Positions 1 to 8,587 of a stretch of DNA of 64,000 nucleotides are shown here, one piece after another. Location: assembly GCF_001552255.1 (NCBI RefSeq), contig NZ_BCQV01000012.1:59990-123989 (forward strand). Reading direction: 5' to 3'. Each line of letters begins with the position of its first letter. The first letter of the stretch is position 1. The notes beneath the pieces were generated by a model. It did no database searches and was not told where the DNA came from. It saw only the letters and a program-made list of their open reading frames with translations. Origin of the DNA: Alicyclobacillus shizuokensis NBRC 103103 (lineage in GTDB: Bacteria; Bacillota; Bacilli; Alicyclobacillales; Alicyclobacillaceae). Made by a program: the position numbers and the translations under genes.

Positions 1-1300
1 GCGCGATGGCCCAGATGCCGATGCCGGCTCCGATGTGGCCCACGCCGTCCACCAGGGCAAAACCGCTGGTGCGGGCGCGCGCCGGGAAGTTCTCTGAGGT
101 CCACGCGTAGGCGATGGGCACCCAGAAGTTTTCACCCAGGAACAGAATCACAGACCCTACCATCGCCAGCGTCAGATTGCTGCCGGCCAGACCGATGAGG
201 ACGCCACCGAGAATCGTCGTCAAGGCGGATAGGATCAGCCACACCTTTCGCTCCAGGCGTTCCCCAAACCAGTACGCAAACACAGCGGACAAAACCATCC
301 CGAACACACCCACAGCGGTAATCATTCCGGCCTCGCCCTCGTCGTAATGCAGGCCAACCAGGAGCGAGGTCATGCCACCCGAAAAGCCGTACACAGTCAC
401 GTAACTGAACAGCCACACGCAGAACAGCAGCACAACACGACGGATGTACGTGGCGTTGTTTAGGATGTCGCCGTACGGATTGGGTTTCGCGGGGACCCAC
501 TGCACGGAGACGGAGACGGGTTGGGGCAGTGGCGCATGCCGCGCGGCTGTCGCCTCCATCTCGGCCACCACGCGCTCTGCCTCCTCGCCACGGTCCACGG
601 CCAGCAGCCAACGCGGCGACTCGGGCAGGCGGAAGCGCATGAGGACCGCAATCAGAGCGAGCACCGCGCCAATCCAGTACATGATGCGCCACCCGTACGG
701 AAGACTGGCGCCCAAGGCAAACGGCAGTCCGGCCGGGAATGGGGCTGCGGGCGTCGTCAGCCACAGCCCAATCCACACCGCCACGAGCGCTCCGAGCGCC
801 GAGAAGATGAAAATGAGGGCAGTATACTTCGCTCGCGTTTTGGTCGGCGCCACTTCGGCGATGTAGGTGTTCACGACAGCTAGGTCAGCGCCGATGCCGA
901 TGCCGGTAATGCCTCGGAACACGACGAACGCCCAGTAGCTCGTGGTGAACGCGGTGCACAATGAGCCCAATCCGGTGATGAGCATGGTGATGAGAAGCAT
1001 GTTTCTGCGTCCGATTTTGTCCGAAATCGGGCTGAGTACCAGAGTGCCGACCACATACCCAAGCAGGTTCATGAGTATCGGCATGCCCAGGTACTGCCCA
1101 GCCATCTCTGACTTGAAGCCCGGGATGATACTGACACAAGTCTGGATAAAGGATACATTGCTGTCGAAGATATCATAAAACGTGAACAGGAACCCAAGGC
1201 CAATCACCAGGATGAATTGATACGGCAGCGCCCATACCGGGATGCGCTCCAGACGCGCCACGGTTTGCCGCCAAGTTTCTGTATTCAGTCCCACTTCCAC
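1..1300 (-). CDS. MFS transporter, sugar/organic-acid type, 3' end cut by window edge
   Basis: The minus frame stays open from a GTG at 1300 to the window edge, giving about 433 residues of a 12-helix major facilitator. The N-terminal half has the typical signature between helices 2 and 3 (LSPISDKIGRR) and a PESPRWLL motif before the central loop, which marks the sugar-porter/metabolite-H+ symporter type. The GTG start has an AGGTGA ribosome site that lies inside the end of the upstream P450 gene, five bases away, so the two genes are surely co-transcribed. By context it imports an aromatic acid or related substrate for the hpa pathway; the substrate cannot be read from sequence. The C-terminal end is outside the window. 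Confidence 0.85.
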   Translation of the reverse strand, partial: MEVGLNTETWRQTVARLERIPVWALPYQFILVIGLGFLFTFYDIFDSNVSFIQTCVSIIPGFKSEMAGQYLGMPILMNLLGYVVGTLVLSPISDKIGRRNMLLITMLITGLGSLCTAFTTSYWAFVVFRGITGIGIGADLAVVNTYIAEVAPTKTRAKYTALIFIFSALGALVAVWIGLWLTTPAAPFPAGLPFALGASLPYGWRIMYWIGAVLALIAVLMRFRLPESPRWLLAVDRGEEAERVVAEMEATAARHAPLPQPVSVSVQWVPAKPNPYGDILNNATYIRRVVLLFCVWLFSYVTVYGFSGGMTSLLVGLHYDEGEAGMITAVGVFGMVLSAVFAYWFGERLERKVWLILSALTTILGGVLIGLAGSNLTLAMVGSVILFLGENFWVPIAYAWTSENFPARARTSGFALVDGVGHIGAGIGIWAIA

Positions 1301-1305
1301 GCCAA

Positions 1306-2508
1306 TCACCTCTCCCTTTCCCAACGGAGATTGAGTTGCACCGGCCCGCGAAACACCCAGCCGCGGATGATGGGCGGCTGGTCCAGGTCCAACTGCATCC
1401 CCGGCAGGCGCTCAAACAGCGCCGGCAGGGCGGCGTGCGCCAGTTCCTGTCGGGCCAGCCACGCCCCCAGGCAGTAGTGCGGGCCTGTGCCAAAGGCCAG
1501 GTGGCTGCGCGGCCGCGGGCGGGTGATGTCGTACTCGTCCGGTCGTGCGAAACGACGTTCGTCGCGGTTCGCGGAAGCCACCAGCACCGCCAGCTTGTCG
1601 CCCTTTTTCAGCGGTATTCCAGCCAACACCGTATCCACCGCCACTTCCCGGGGATACATCCCCAGCGGCGCCACCTTGCGCAGCGACTCCTCGACCGCGG
1701 CCGCAAACAGCTCAGGTTGCGCCCGGACCTGCGCCAATACGTCCGGGTGTGTCAGCAGGTCCCACACAGTCAGCGAAATGCCGTCCCTCGGCTCGTTTAA
1801 GCCACCACCGATGATGAGCTTGACGTTGGCGCGAATTTCTTCACGGGTGATGGCAGGACCCTCCACCTCCGTGTGCACCATGCTCGAGATAATGGTCCCG
1901 TCCGGCTGCCTGCGCACCCGCGTGAGGGCCAGGTCCACCGCCTCGTCAATCTCAGCCGCCGATTTCCGTGCCCGCTCCCACACCGACTCATCGTCCGCAT
2001 AGTTGGACGTCCCGTCCATCAGGTCGCGCGTCCAACGCTGCATGTCCCCGTCGGTCGCGTCCCGGAGCCCCAGGACATGCTTCAGGCAGTGGGCCGCAAA
2101 CGGATCGGCAAAAGCGCTGACCAACTCCACCTCCCCATCGTCAGCAAACTGATCAATCAACTCATGCGCCGTTTGCAACAAGTGCGGACGCCAGCGTTGG
2201 GCAACAGTGCGCGGCTTCAGCGGCTCTTCGCAGGCTTGACGCAGACGGGCGTGTGCAGCCCCGTCTAATCTCAGCATGGTCACCCCCATCACACGGGTTT
2301 GTAAGGAAGCGGTTTCACGCGCGGTGAACGTCTCGGGATGAGTGTCCACGTAGGCGCACTCGTCATAGCGCGTGACAAACCAGCGACCCGCACATGGCAC
2401 GTAGCAGACCGGGGCTTCCTGCCGCAGTTTGCGGTAGATCGGGTAGGGATTGACGTTCAATTCATCGAGTGTGATGCTGGCTCCCAAGTCTGCCGCGAGA
2501 GTTGTCAT
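1306..2508 (-). CDS. Cytochrome P450, atypical I-helix
   Basis: This 400-residue soluble P450 has the ExxR motif at residues 274-277 (ESLR) and the heme-thiolate loop FGTGPHYCLG with Cys346. The I-helix reads GGGLNEPRD (234-242), so the usual acid-threonine pair (A/G-G-x-D/E-T-T) is replaced by a Glu-Pro-x-Asp arrangement. From memory, a similar EP motif occurs in the CYP255/GcoA aromatic O-demethylase group, and the C-terminal end (FRGPVQLNLRW) also resembles GcoA; this is inference. The ATG has a GGAGGTGA ribosome site. It is the first gene after an operator-like palindrome and is followed at five bases by an MFS transporter. No ferredoxin reductase lies nearby, but a Rieske ferredoxin lies in the adjoining hpa operon. 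It probably hydroxylates or demethylates an aromatic acid that feeds the pathway. Confidence 0.9.
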   Translation of the reverse strand: MTTLAADLGASITLDELNVNPYPIYRKLRQEAPVCYVPCAGRWFVTRYDECAYVDTHPETFTARETASLQTRVMGVTMLRLDGAAHARLRQACEEPLKPRTVAQRWRPHLLQTAHELIDQFADDGEVELVSAFADPFAAHCLKHVLGLRDATDGDMQRWTRDLMDGTSNYADDESVWERARKSAAEIDEAVDLALTRVRRQPDGTIISSMVHTEVEGPAITREEIRANVKLIIGGGLNEPRDGISLTVWDLLTHPDVLAQVRAQPELFAAAVEESLRKVAPLGMYPREVAVDTVLAGIPLKKGDKLAVLVASANRDERRFARPDEYDITRPRPRSHLAFGTGPHYCLGAWLARQELAHAALPALFERLPGMQLDLDQPPIIRGWVFRGPVQLNLRWERER

Positions 2509-2559
2509 AACCGTTCACCTCCAATTTCACTGTAATTCCATCAGCTCATGTTATTCGAT

Positions 2560-2571
2560 ATCATATATGAT
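2560..2571. promoter_or_regulatory. Operator-like palindrome before the P450 gene
   Basis: The perfect palindrome ATCATATATGAT lies about 50 bases upstream of the P450 start in AT-rich DNA (2540-2590) that contrasts with its GC-rich surroundings. The same 12 bases occur once more, before hpaE (10145-10156). On the minus strand it contains TATGAT, which could serve as a -10 box, although no good -35 is visible here. It probably binds the hpa regulator. The gap 2509-2674 holds no gene. Confidence 0.6.
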
Positions 2572-2674
2572 CAACTATATTTATGGAGCAGTTAGTACAT
2601 CCCCCAACCCCGGCCCGGGTCGGGCCGCAGGTGTCCTGCGATCCGCCTGGGCTTCCTGGCTGCCACCCGCTGCC

Positions 2675-3073
2675 CTACGGCGGCGATGCGCCACGCAGCC
2701 GCTGGTGGATGTTGTTGTGCTTGTACGTTCCCATCTCGCTGAACTCAGCAACCTCCATCGAGAGCGCCAGGTATCGGCGCGCGTAGAGGTCGGCAAAGTG
2801 GTCCTTGATGACGGCAAACAATTCGTCCCCGACCTTCCGCTTCACCTCCTCCGGACGCCCACGGCCTATCTTCAGCGTGGCGTGCACGAACGCGTCATCG
2901 GCCAATCCATCCGCAACCCGGTACTGATGCAGCTCCATGGCGCGCGAGCGGATGCCGCCGGCGGGGAACACGTCAGGGTGAGCCAGCAACACGTCGTGCA
3001 CCTTCTTCAGCAGACCCGCGATGTCCGCCTCGTCACGGATGTTGTCCGTGTATTCGACAATGAAATGCGGCAC
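2675..3073 (-). CDS. hpaF: 5-carboxymethyl-2-hydroxymuconate isomerase
   Basis: The protein has 132 residues, close to the family size of about 126. It begins MPHFIVEYTDN, which places the catalytic Pro2 of the tautomerase/CHMI fold right after the initiator Met. It isomerises 5-carboxymethyl-2-hydroxymuconate to the oxo-hept-ene-dioate form in homoprotocatechuate breakdown. It is the last recognisable gene of the hpaEBD... operon, 18 bases after hpaG2. About 165 bases further on the P450-MFS unit starts with its own operator. Confidence 0.9.
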   Translation of the reverse strand: MPHFIVEYTDNIRDEADIAGLLKKVHDVLLAHPDVFPAGGIRSRAMELHQYRVADGLADDAFVHATLKIGRGRPEEVKRKVGDELFAVIKDHFADLYARRYLALSMEVAEFSEMGTYKHNNIHQRLRGASPP

Positions 3074-3091
3074 CTGATTAGCCTCCTCTCC

Positions 3092-3835
3092 TCACCCGTC
3101 CGCTGCGACGAAATTGACCAAGCGGCCGATTCCGTCAATTTCGGTCACCACCTCGTCCCCCACACTGACCGGCGTCGCTCCCCGCGGCGTTCCGGTGAGA
3201 ATCACGTCCCCAGGCCGAAGCGTCAACCACTGGCTGATGTGGGCGATGAGGAACGGGATGTCGAAAATCATGTCCCTGGTGCACCCCTCCTGCCGCAACT
3301 CGCCGTTGACGTACGTGCGCAGACTGAGGTTCATCGCATCCGGTATGTCGTCCTTATCCACCAGGCAAGGTCCGATGGGGGTCGAGGCATCCCGGTTTTT
3401 CACACGCAGGTTGGGACGGTAAAAGTTTTCCAGGTAATCGCGAAACGCGTAGTCGTTGGCCACCGTATAGCCAGCGATGTGGTCGTACGCCCGTTCGCGC
3501 GAGATGTGCTTACCGCCGCGCCCGATGACCACCGCCAGCTCACACTCGTAGTGCATGAATGTGACGTCCCTTGGCTTGACCGTCTGGCCGCGATGACCGA
3601 CCCAGGTGTTGGGGCCCTTCAGGAACACCAAAGGCTCCTTGGGCGGATGAAACGCCAGTTCTCCGGCGTGATCAGCGTAGTTCAACCCGAGCGCGAACGC
3701 CGTGCCCGGCGTAAACGGCGGCAACCAGACCACCTCCTCTTCTCCCACCAACCGACCGTCGGGCAGGCGCAGGCGTCCCTCCTCCACGATGGCGTAGTGA
3801 ATCGCCCCCTGGTATGCGACACGTGCCCGTCTCAC
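3092..3835 (-). CDS. hpaG2: FAH-family isomerase/decarboxylase, HpaG2-like
   Basis: This 247-residue fumarylacetoacetate-hydrolase-fold protein has the metal-binding core visible as HYECELAVVIG and the later LRPGDVILTGTPRG signature. In enteric bacteria HpaG is one two-domain protein; here the two halves are separate genes, and this one matches the C-terminal (isomerase) half best. The chosen GTG at 3835 has GGGAGGTG seven bases upstream and overlaps the hpaG1 stop as GTGA, a sign of translational coupling. An in-frame GTG three codons upstream is less well placed. It acts on the 2-oxo-hepta-dienoate/OPET intermediates of the pathway. Confidence 0.85.
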   Translation of the reverse strand: MRRARVAYQGAIHYAIVEEGRLRLPDGRLVGEEEVVWLPPFTPGTAFALGLNYADHAGELAFHPPKEPLVFLKGPNTWVGHRGQTVKPRDVTFMHYECELAVVIGRGGKHISRERAYDHIAGYTVANDYAFRDYLENFYRPNLRVKNRDASTPIGPCLVDKDDIPDAMNLSLRTYVNGELRQEGCTRDMIFDIPFLIAHISQWLTLRPGDVILTGTPRGATPVSVGDEVVTEIDGIGRLVNFVAADG

Positions 3836-4677
3836 GGCAACCACCTCCCATCCGGCGGCAGGTCAAAGACTGGGGGCCGCGCGTCGGCCGCGGTATAGTG
3901 CGCGGCGGCCTGGGACTCGGCCACCAGTGGGTTTTCCAGCACACCTACTCCTTCGATGGCCGCGCGCACCCGCTGCCCCGCTCGTACCAGGGGCGCATCC
4001 GCCGGTACACCCGCCAGCAGCACATCGCCCGGATAGAGCGTCATGAAACTGGTCACCTCGGAAATCAGCCTCGGCAGCGTCCGCACCGCGCTAGCGGTCG
4101 AATGGGCGAGGCGCCGCTCCCCATCGACGAAAACCTCAACCCGTAGCTGGTTCGGGTTGGCGACCGCCGTCGACTCGACAATCCACGGCCCAATCGGACA
4201 GAACCCGTCCCGGGCTTGCTCGGCCACGGCCGGCCGGTACCAGTCCTGACGTGGGACGCTCACATCCAGCACGATGGTGTACCCGAGCACGTATGCCAAA
4301 GCCTCCTGCTCGTCAACGCGTGCGGCCGTCCGGCCGAACACGGCGCCCAGCGCCGGTGCTACCGTCAACTGCTCGACTCCGTCTGGCACGGGAATCGGCG
4401 CGTCCGGGCCAATCACCGTGTTCGCCGGCTTGATGTACAGCACCGGCGCCTGCGGCGGCCGGTTGTAGGGCGGACCGTGGAACACCGCATCCAGCCGGGC
4501 CAGGGCCTCGGCGTCGTTCAACGCAACACCGTACACTGTGCCGGAGACCGGGGCAGTCAAGGGTAGTTCAAACGCCGGGATGCGCCGGCCCTGCCACATG
4601 AGCTCCGTCGTACCCGGGATCACCTCGACCTCCTCGTTCCACGCCCATCCGTTCCGTCTCAGCCACGCCCGCGTCAC
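3832..4677 (-). CDS. hpaG1: FAH-family decarboxylase, HpaG1-like
   Basis: This 281-residue FAH-fold protein resembles the N-terminal (OPET decarboxylase) half of enteric HpaG: YGVALNDAEAL near residue 50, a YIKPANTV segment and LYPGDVLLAGVP toward the end. It starts at a GTG preceded by GAGGGGA that overlaps the stop of the Rieske gene as GTGA, and it overlaps hpaG2 by four bases in the same way. HpaH-type hydratases belong to the same superfamily and no other hydratase candidate is present, so one of these two FAH proteins might cover the hydration step. That assignment is uncertain. Confidence 0.8.
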   Translation of the reverse strand: MTRAWLRRNGWAWNEEVEVIPGTTELMWQGRRIPAFELPLTAPVSGTVYGVALNDAEALARLDAVFHGPPYNRPPQAPVLYIKPANTVIGPDAPIPVPDGVEQLTVAPALGAVFGRTAARVDEQEALAYVLGYTIVLDVSVPRQDWYRPAVAEQARDGFCPIGPWIVESTAVANPNQLRVEVFVDGERRLAHSTASAVRTLPRLISEVTSFMTLYPGDVLLAGVPADAPLVRAGQRVRAAIEGVGVLENPLVAESQAAAHYTAADARPPVFDLPPDGRWLP

Positions 4678-5012
4678 GCCGTCCCCTCCTCATGTCCCGC
4701 ACCGTCACTCTGTATCCAGACTCGACCGTCCTCCACCTTTGCTCGATACGTCGCCACCGGCCTCTTAGCTGGCGGGTTCAACACCTCTCCGGTACGCAGG
4801 TCAAACTCGCTGCCGTGGCACGGGCAAAGGATGGCGTGCCCGTCCATCATCCCTTCCGACAGCGCGCAATCCGCGTGGGAACACCGGTTGTCCAGGGCGA
4901 ACACCTGGTCGCCCACCGCAGCCAGCACGATGTCCCGGCCATTTACGCGGACGGCGCACAAGCCCTGGCTGCGCAGGTGGTCAAACGCCAAACACTCGAC
5001 CCAGCACGGCAT
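4674..5012 (-). CDS. Rieske-type [2Fe-2S] ferredoxin
   Basis: This is a 112-residue soluble Rieske ferredoxin. With the chosen ATG the cluster ligands are Cys44-x-His46 and Cys63-x-x-His66 (NRCSHADC and CPCHGSEF). The ATG at 5012 has AAAGGGGTGG upstream and fits the family N-terminus; an ATG at 5045 and a GTG at 5063 (which overlaps the preceding stop) are open in the same frame. The gene sits between the DapA-like lyase and hpaG1. Nothing else in the window is an obvious redox partner. It may pass electrons to the nearby P450, or re-reduce the iron of the extradiol dioxygenase as XylT-type ferredoxins do. Both roles are inference. Confidence 0.85.
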   Translation of the reverse strand: MPCWVECLAFDHLRSQGLCAVRVNGRDIVLAAVGDQVFALDNRCSHADCALSEGMMDGHAILCPCHGSEFDLRTGEVLNPPAKRPVATYRAKVEDGRVWIQSDGAGHEEGTA

Positions 5013-5062
5013 GCCACCACCCCTTTGTTTCGCCACTGCCACCATCGCTCTCCCTTCGTCCA

Positions 5063-5950
5063 CTACAGCAAGCCATACCGGCCTAATACCGCCCGCAGCC
5101 GGGCCTGCATATCATCCCCCGGCAGCGCTAAGGGTGGGCGCACCACCGGACGAATCTTCCCTTGCATGGCTAGACACGCCTTGAGCGGGCCTGGATTCGT
5201 TTCCCAGAACAGGGCTTCGTTCAGCTCCAACAACTGATAGTGCAGGTCCATCGCCCGCTTCCACTCACCTCGCTCCACAAGGTTGTACAGCTCCGCCACT
5301 TCGCGAGGCATCAGATTGGCAGTGGCGCTGACGTGCCCAGCTCCACCCAGGGCTAACATCGGGTAGCATAACAGTTCAATGCCCGAGTAGACGAGAAAGT
5401 CCCGACCGCACTGATGCAGCACGTGGCTGACCTGCTCGAAGTCCTTATTCGACTCCTTGACACCCACGATATTGGGACAGTCGCGGCGCAGCCTGGCCAT
5501 CGTCGCCGGGAGCATGTTCACCCCCGTACGGCCGGGAATGTTGTAGATGATGATGGGGATGCGGACCGACTCCGCCACCGTTCGGAAGTGGCGGTACAGC
5601 CCCTCTTGGGACGGCTTGTTGTAATACGGGACAATCACCAGCGCGGCGTCCGCCCCGATGCGCTCCGCATGCTGGGTCAGGCGCAGCGTCTCCGCCTGAT
5701 TGGTCGATCCGCTCCCCAATACGGTGGGCACGCGCCCGCGCACAGCGTCGACGGTCACCTCCATCAGGTACTCCCGCTCTTCGGTCGTCAGAGAACTGGG
5801 TTCCCCGGTCGTCCCGCAACAGGAGATGCCGTGGCTACCGCTGTCGATCTGCCACTCAATCAGCTCTCGGTACGCCTGCTCGTCAATCTGTCCATCGTCC
5901 CGGAACGGGGTCACCATCGGGACGATGGAACCGCGCAACTCTTTGGCCAA
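5063..5950 (-). CDS. DapA-family (class I) lyase/aldolase in the hpa operon
   Basis: This 295-residue protein has the dihydrodipicolinate synthase/N-acetylneuraminate lyase fold: GTTGEPSSLT near residue 45, the active-site Tyr in IIIYNIPGRTG and the Schiff-base Lys in VGVKESNKD. The TTG at 5950 is chosen because GAGGGAGGAG lies six bases upstream and the product then begins LAKELRGSIVPMVTPF, the family's normal N-terminus. Its place between hpaD and hpaG suggests that it performs the final retro-aldol step to pyruvate and succinic semialdehyde. Classical HpaI is an unrelated metal-dependent class II aldolase. A role in lysine synthesis is unlikely in this operon. The gap to hpaD (5951-6075) holds no gene. 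Confidence 0.85.
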   Translation of the reverse strand: MAKELRGSIVPMVTPFRDDGQIDEQAYRELIEWQIDSGSHGISCCGTTGEPSSLTTEEREYLMEVTVDAVRGRVPTVLGSGSTNQAETLRLTQHAERIGADAALVIVPYYNKPSQEGLYRHFRTVAESVRIPIIIYNIPGRTGVNMLPATMARLRRDCPNIVGVKESNKDFEQVSHVLHQCGRDFLVYSGIELLCYPMLALGGAGHVSATANLMPREVAELYNLVERGEWKRAMDLHYQLLELNEALFWETNPGPLKACLAMQGKIRPVVRPPLALPGDDMQARLRAVLGRYGLL

Positions 5951-6075
5951 AGTGTGCTCCTCCCTCGCTGTGCCGAGGACCGCACTGCGCCGCAAGCGGT
6001 GCAGCCGCCGGCACCCGCGGCGCCCGCCCGGTGCGTCTCCGACAGCCGCCGGGTCCTCGGCGTTTGGTCATTCGC

Positions 6076-7077
6076 CTATCGAATAAATTCCTTCCACCGC
6101 GACGCCGCCGAACTCGCAGGCTGGACGGACACGCTCCGGCCTGTGGCCACGTCCAGCACGGGCGAGGCTTCCCGCCACCAACTGTCGGGAGTCCGGTGCC
6201 CCCACAGCGTCTGGCGTCTCGGGTCGGAAGCGCTCCAACGAATCGGCTCCAGGTCTGGATCGAGCGTGAGATAGTCGCAGGTGTACAGCTCGATGCGGTG
6301 TCCGTCCGGATCGCGCAGGTACAGGAAAAACGCGTTGGAGATGCCGTGGCGGCCTGGGCCGCGTTCGATGTGCTCATGCATCGCGGCACCGCCCAAGATG
6401 TCGCAGACATGGATGATGCTCATCATGTCGTCCATCCAAAAGCCGAGGTGGTGCACCCGCGGCCCTGGGCCCTCCATGATGGCCACGTCGTGCACGTTGG
6501 GCTTTCGGTGCAACCACGCGGCCGTCTTGCGGCGCGGGGCGTCGTCCGTCTCGACGTACTCGCTGAGGCGAAACCCGAGCCCCTCCGTCCACCAGGAGAA
6601 CGCCGCGTCAAAGCCGGGCACAAACAGATTGAAATGGTCCATCCGCCGCACTGCTCCGCCCTTGTGCAAGTGATACAACTGGTGATGGGAGGGCGCCGCA
6701 TCCATGGCGGCGAAAAACTCGAGCGGAAAACCAGCCGGGTCCACCACGCGCAGAGCCCGGCCCTGGCCCAGTTCCTCCCCGGCTTCCAGCCACACGGTGC
6801 GCAGTCCTTGGTCCTGGCATTGCCCGGCGATGAGGTCCAGGTCCGCCTCCGACGCGACGCGCAAGCCCAGGTGGTGAACCGCCGCCCTCTCCCCTTCCGT
6901 CAAGACCAGGCTGTGATGCACGCGCTCCTCCACGCCGCGCAGGTACAACCGTCCCTGGGTTTCCGCCGTGACGACGAAGCCCAGCACGTCCACGTAGAAC
7001 GGCTTTGCTTTGGCCAAGTCGGTCACGACCAGCTCCGCGTGGGCGGAGCGCAGGATGTGAAACGGATGTTGACCCAT
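6076..7077 (-). CDS. hpaD: 3,4-dihydroxyphenylacetate 2,3-dioxygenase
   Basis: This 333-residue type I extradiol dioxygenase is made of vicinal-oxygen-chelate repeats. The Fe(II) ligands can be placed at His148 (RMDHFN), His210 (RVHHLGF) and Glu263 (HRIELYTCDYL), matching the His155/His214/Glu267 triad known in homoprotocatechuate dioxygenases. It opens the ring of 3,4-dihydroxyphenylacetate to 5-carboxymethyl-2-hydroxymuconate semialdehyde. The start ATG lies ten bases after hpaB and has a GAGG ribosome site. Confidence 0.92.
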   Translation of the reverse strand: MGQHPFHILRSAHAELVVTDLAKAKPFYVDVLGFVVTAETQGRLYLRGVEERVHHSLVLTEGERAAVHHLGLRVASEADLDLIAGQCQDQGLRTVWLEAGEELGQGRALRVVDPAGFPLEFFAAMDAAPSHHQLYHLHKGGAVRRMDHFNLFVPGFDAAFSWWTEGLGFRLSEYVETDDAPRRKTAAWLHRKPNVHDVAIMEGPGPRVHHLGFWMDDMMSIIHVCDILGGAAMHEHIERGPGRHGISNAFFLYLRDPDGHRIELYTCDYLTLDPDLEPIRWSASDPRRQTLWGHRTPDSWWREASPVLDVATGRSVSVQPASSAASRWKEFIR

Positions 7078-7087
7078 GCCTCATCCC

Positions 7088-8566
7088 TCACTTTGCTTCC
7101 ATGGTCGCGCGAGACGTCGGTTCACCACGGTGCAGCAACTCCTCCACTCGCGCCAGCATCGCCGTTTTGTCGTACGTGTTGTAGTAGACACCCGCCATGC
7201 GTACGGGATCGCCAAAGAAGAAGCGTTCATACAGCACCTGTCGCGATCCGAAAGCGCTGAGCGACGCGTCCCAAGCCAGCCGGAACAGCCGCAGCCGGTC
7301 TTCGGCCGGCAGATTGCGCGCTACCAAGTACTCGTCGATCTGCGGGCGAATGGGACTCTCCAGGTCGGCCTCGCTCGGTATGGCCATCAGGCCGCTGGCG
7401 CCCAATTGCTGGATGATTTCCACCAGACGCGGATACGTCTTGGGAAAGATGTGCCTGGCGGCGTTGAGCGGCGCCCAATCTGGGCACATCACCCCCCACT
7501 CGTCCACGGCTGCATCCGCCTCCGCCGCCTTTGTAAAGGCTTTCATCGTTTCCACGGCGAGGATGATCTCGGACAGCTTCTCCTGCACGTGTTGGAACTG
7601 CCCGATGCCAATGGCCTGCACGATGCTCTCGGCGATGCCGAGCAGAAACTCAGCTTTGGCGATGTTTTTCTGGACCACCTGATGGGTCATGTGGATGGTC
7701 GCGTGCGTAGCCATGTGCAGATTATTGCACAGATGCGCGTTCTCCAGCAGAAACACCCTGTCCCAGGGTACCAATACGTCGTCAAACACGACGACCGCGT
7801 CCATCTCCTCAAACCTGGATCCCAGGGGGTGATCGAAGTGGCTCTTGCCGTAGTCGAACGTCTCGCGGCAGATGTAGCGCAACCCAGGTGTGGAGTTAGG
7901 AATCGCGAAGGCGAACGAATACGGGTTGTCTTCCTCGGTGCCCTTGAGCACGGTGGAGGGGAAGACCATGATCTCGTCCGCAATCGGGCCCTGCGTCGCC
8001 AGCAATCGGGCGCCGCGGATGACCACCCCGCGCGGATTCTTCTCGACCACGTGCGCCGCCACGTAGGGATTCGCCTGCTTGGCGGTCGAGAGGGCGCGGT
8101 TGACCTGCGGATTGATCAGCGTGTGCGTGATGGACAAATCATTCTCCCGCACGTACTGGTAGTAGGCGCGGATGTTCTCCCCATAAGCTGGATTGTCCTG
8201 CGCAAAGTAGTCGGCCGCCTGGCTCATCGCCATCAGCGCGCTGTTCATGTAGTCGGGCGTGCGGCCCATCATGCCGCCGCTGTAGTCGGCCCAGCGCTTC
8301 ATCGCCGTTCGCCGCCGCGCCAAATCGGCCCGCGTTCTCGGCACAAGGAACGAATTGCCATAGCGCACGCCGTCTTCGACAAACGTCATCTCTTCCTTGG
8401 TGTCCGCGTCGTGCTGCATGTCGTAGAGCGCCGCCATGCTGGCGATGACATTCTGGAACGCCGGGTGCTCCGCAATCGGCCCCTCCACGCGTTCTCCGCC
8501 AATCCATACGTCCCGCGCTTCCCGATTCAACCGGTCGATGTACTCCTGTCCGTTCCTGGCTCCCAT
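7088..8566 (-). CDS. hpaB: 4-hydroxyphenylacetate 3-monooxygenase, oxygenase component
   Basis: This 492-residue flavin-dependent monooxygenase belongs to the HpaB family. It begins MGARNGQEYIDRLN, has the RTRADLARRRTAMKRWADYSGGMMGRTPDY segment near residue 80 (typical of the two-component HpaB oxygenases) and the LVPWDRVFL active-site strand. It uses reduced FAD from HpaC to hydroxylate 4-hydroxyphenylacetate to 3,4-dihydroxyphenylacetate. It starts 21 bases after hpaE and ends ten bases before hpaD. Related chlorophenol or phenol hydroxylases exist, but the neighbours fix the substrate well. Confidence 0.92.
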   Translation of the reverse strand: MGARNGQEYIDRLNREARDVWIGGERVEGPIAEHPAFQNVIASMAALYDMQHDADTKEEMTFVEDGVRYGNSFLVPRTRADLARRRTAMKRWADYSGGMMGRTPDYMNSALMAMSQAADYFAQDNPAYGENIRAYYQYVRENDLSITHTLINPQVNRALSTAKQANPYVAAHVVEKNPRGVVIRGARLLATQGPIADEIMVFPSTVLKGTEEDNPYSFAFAIPNSTPGLRYICRETFDYGKSHFDHPLGSRFEEMDAVVVFDDVLVPWDRVFLLENAHLCNNLHMATHATIHMTHQVVQKNIAKAEFLLGIAESIVQAIGIGQFQHVQEKLSEIILAVETMKAFTKAAEADAAVDEWGVMCPDWAPLNAARHIFPKTYPRLVEIIQQLGASGLMAIPSEADLESPIRPQIDEYLVARNLPAEDRLRLFRLAWDASLSAFGSRQVLYERFFFGDPVRMAGVYYNTYDKTAMLARVEELLHRGEPTSRATMEAK

Positions 8567-8587
8567 GAGTACGCCCCCTTTTCCCGT

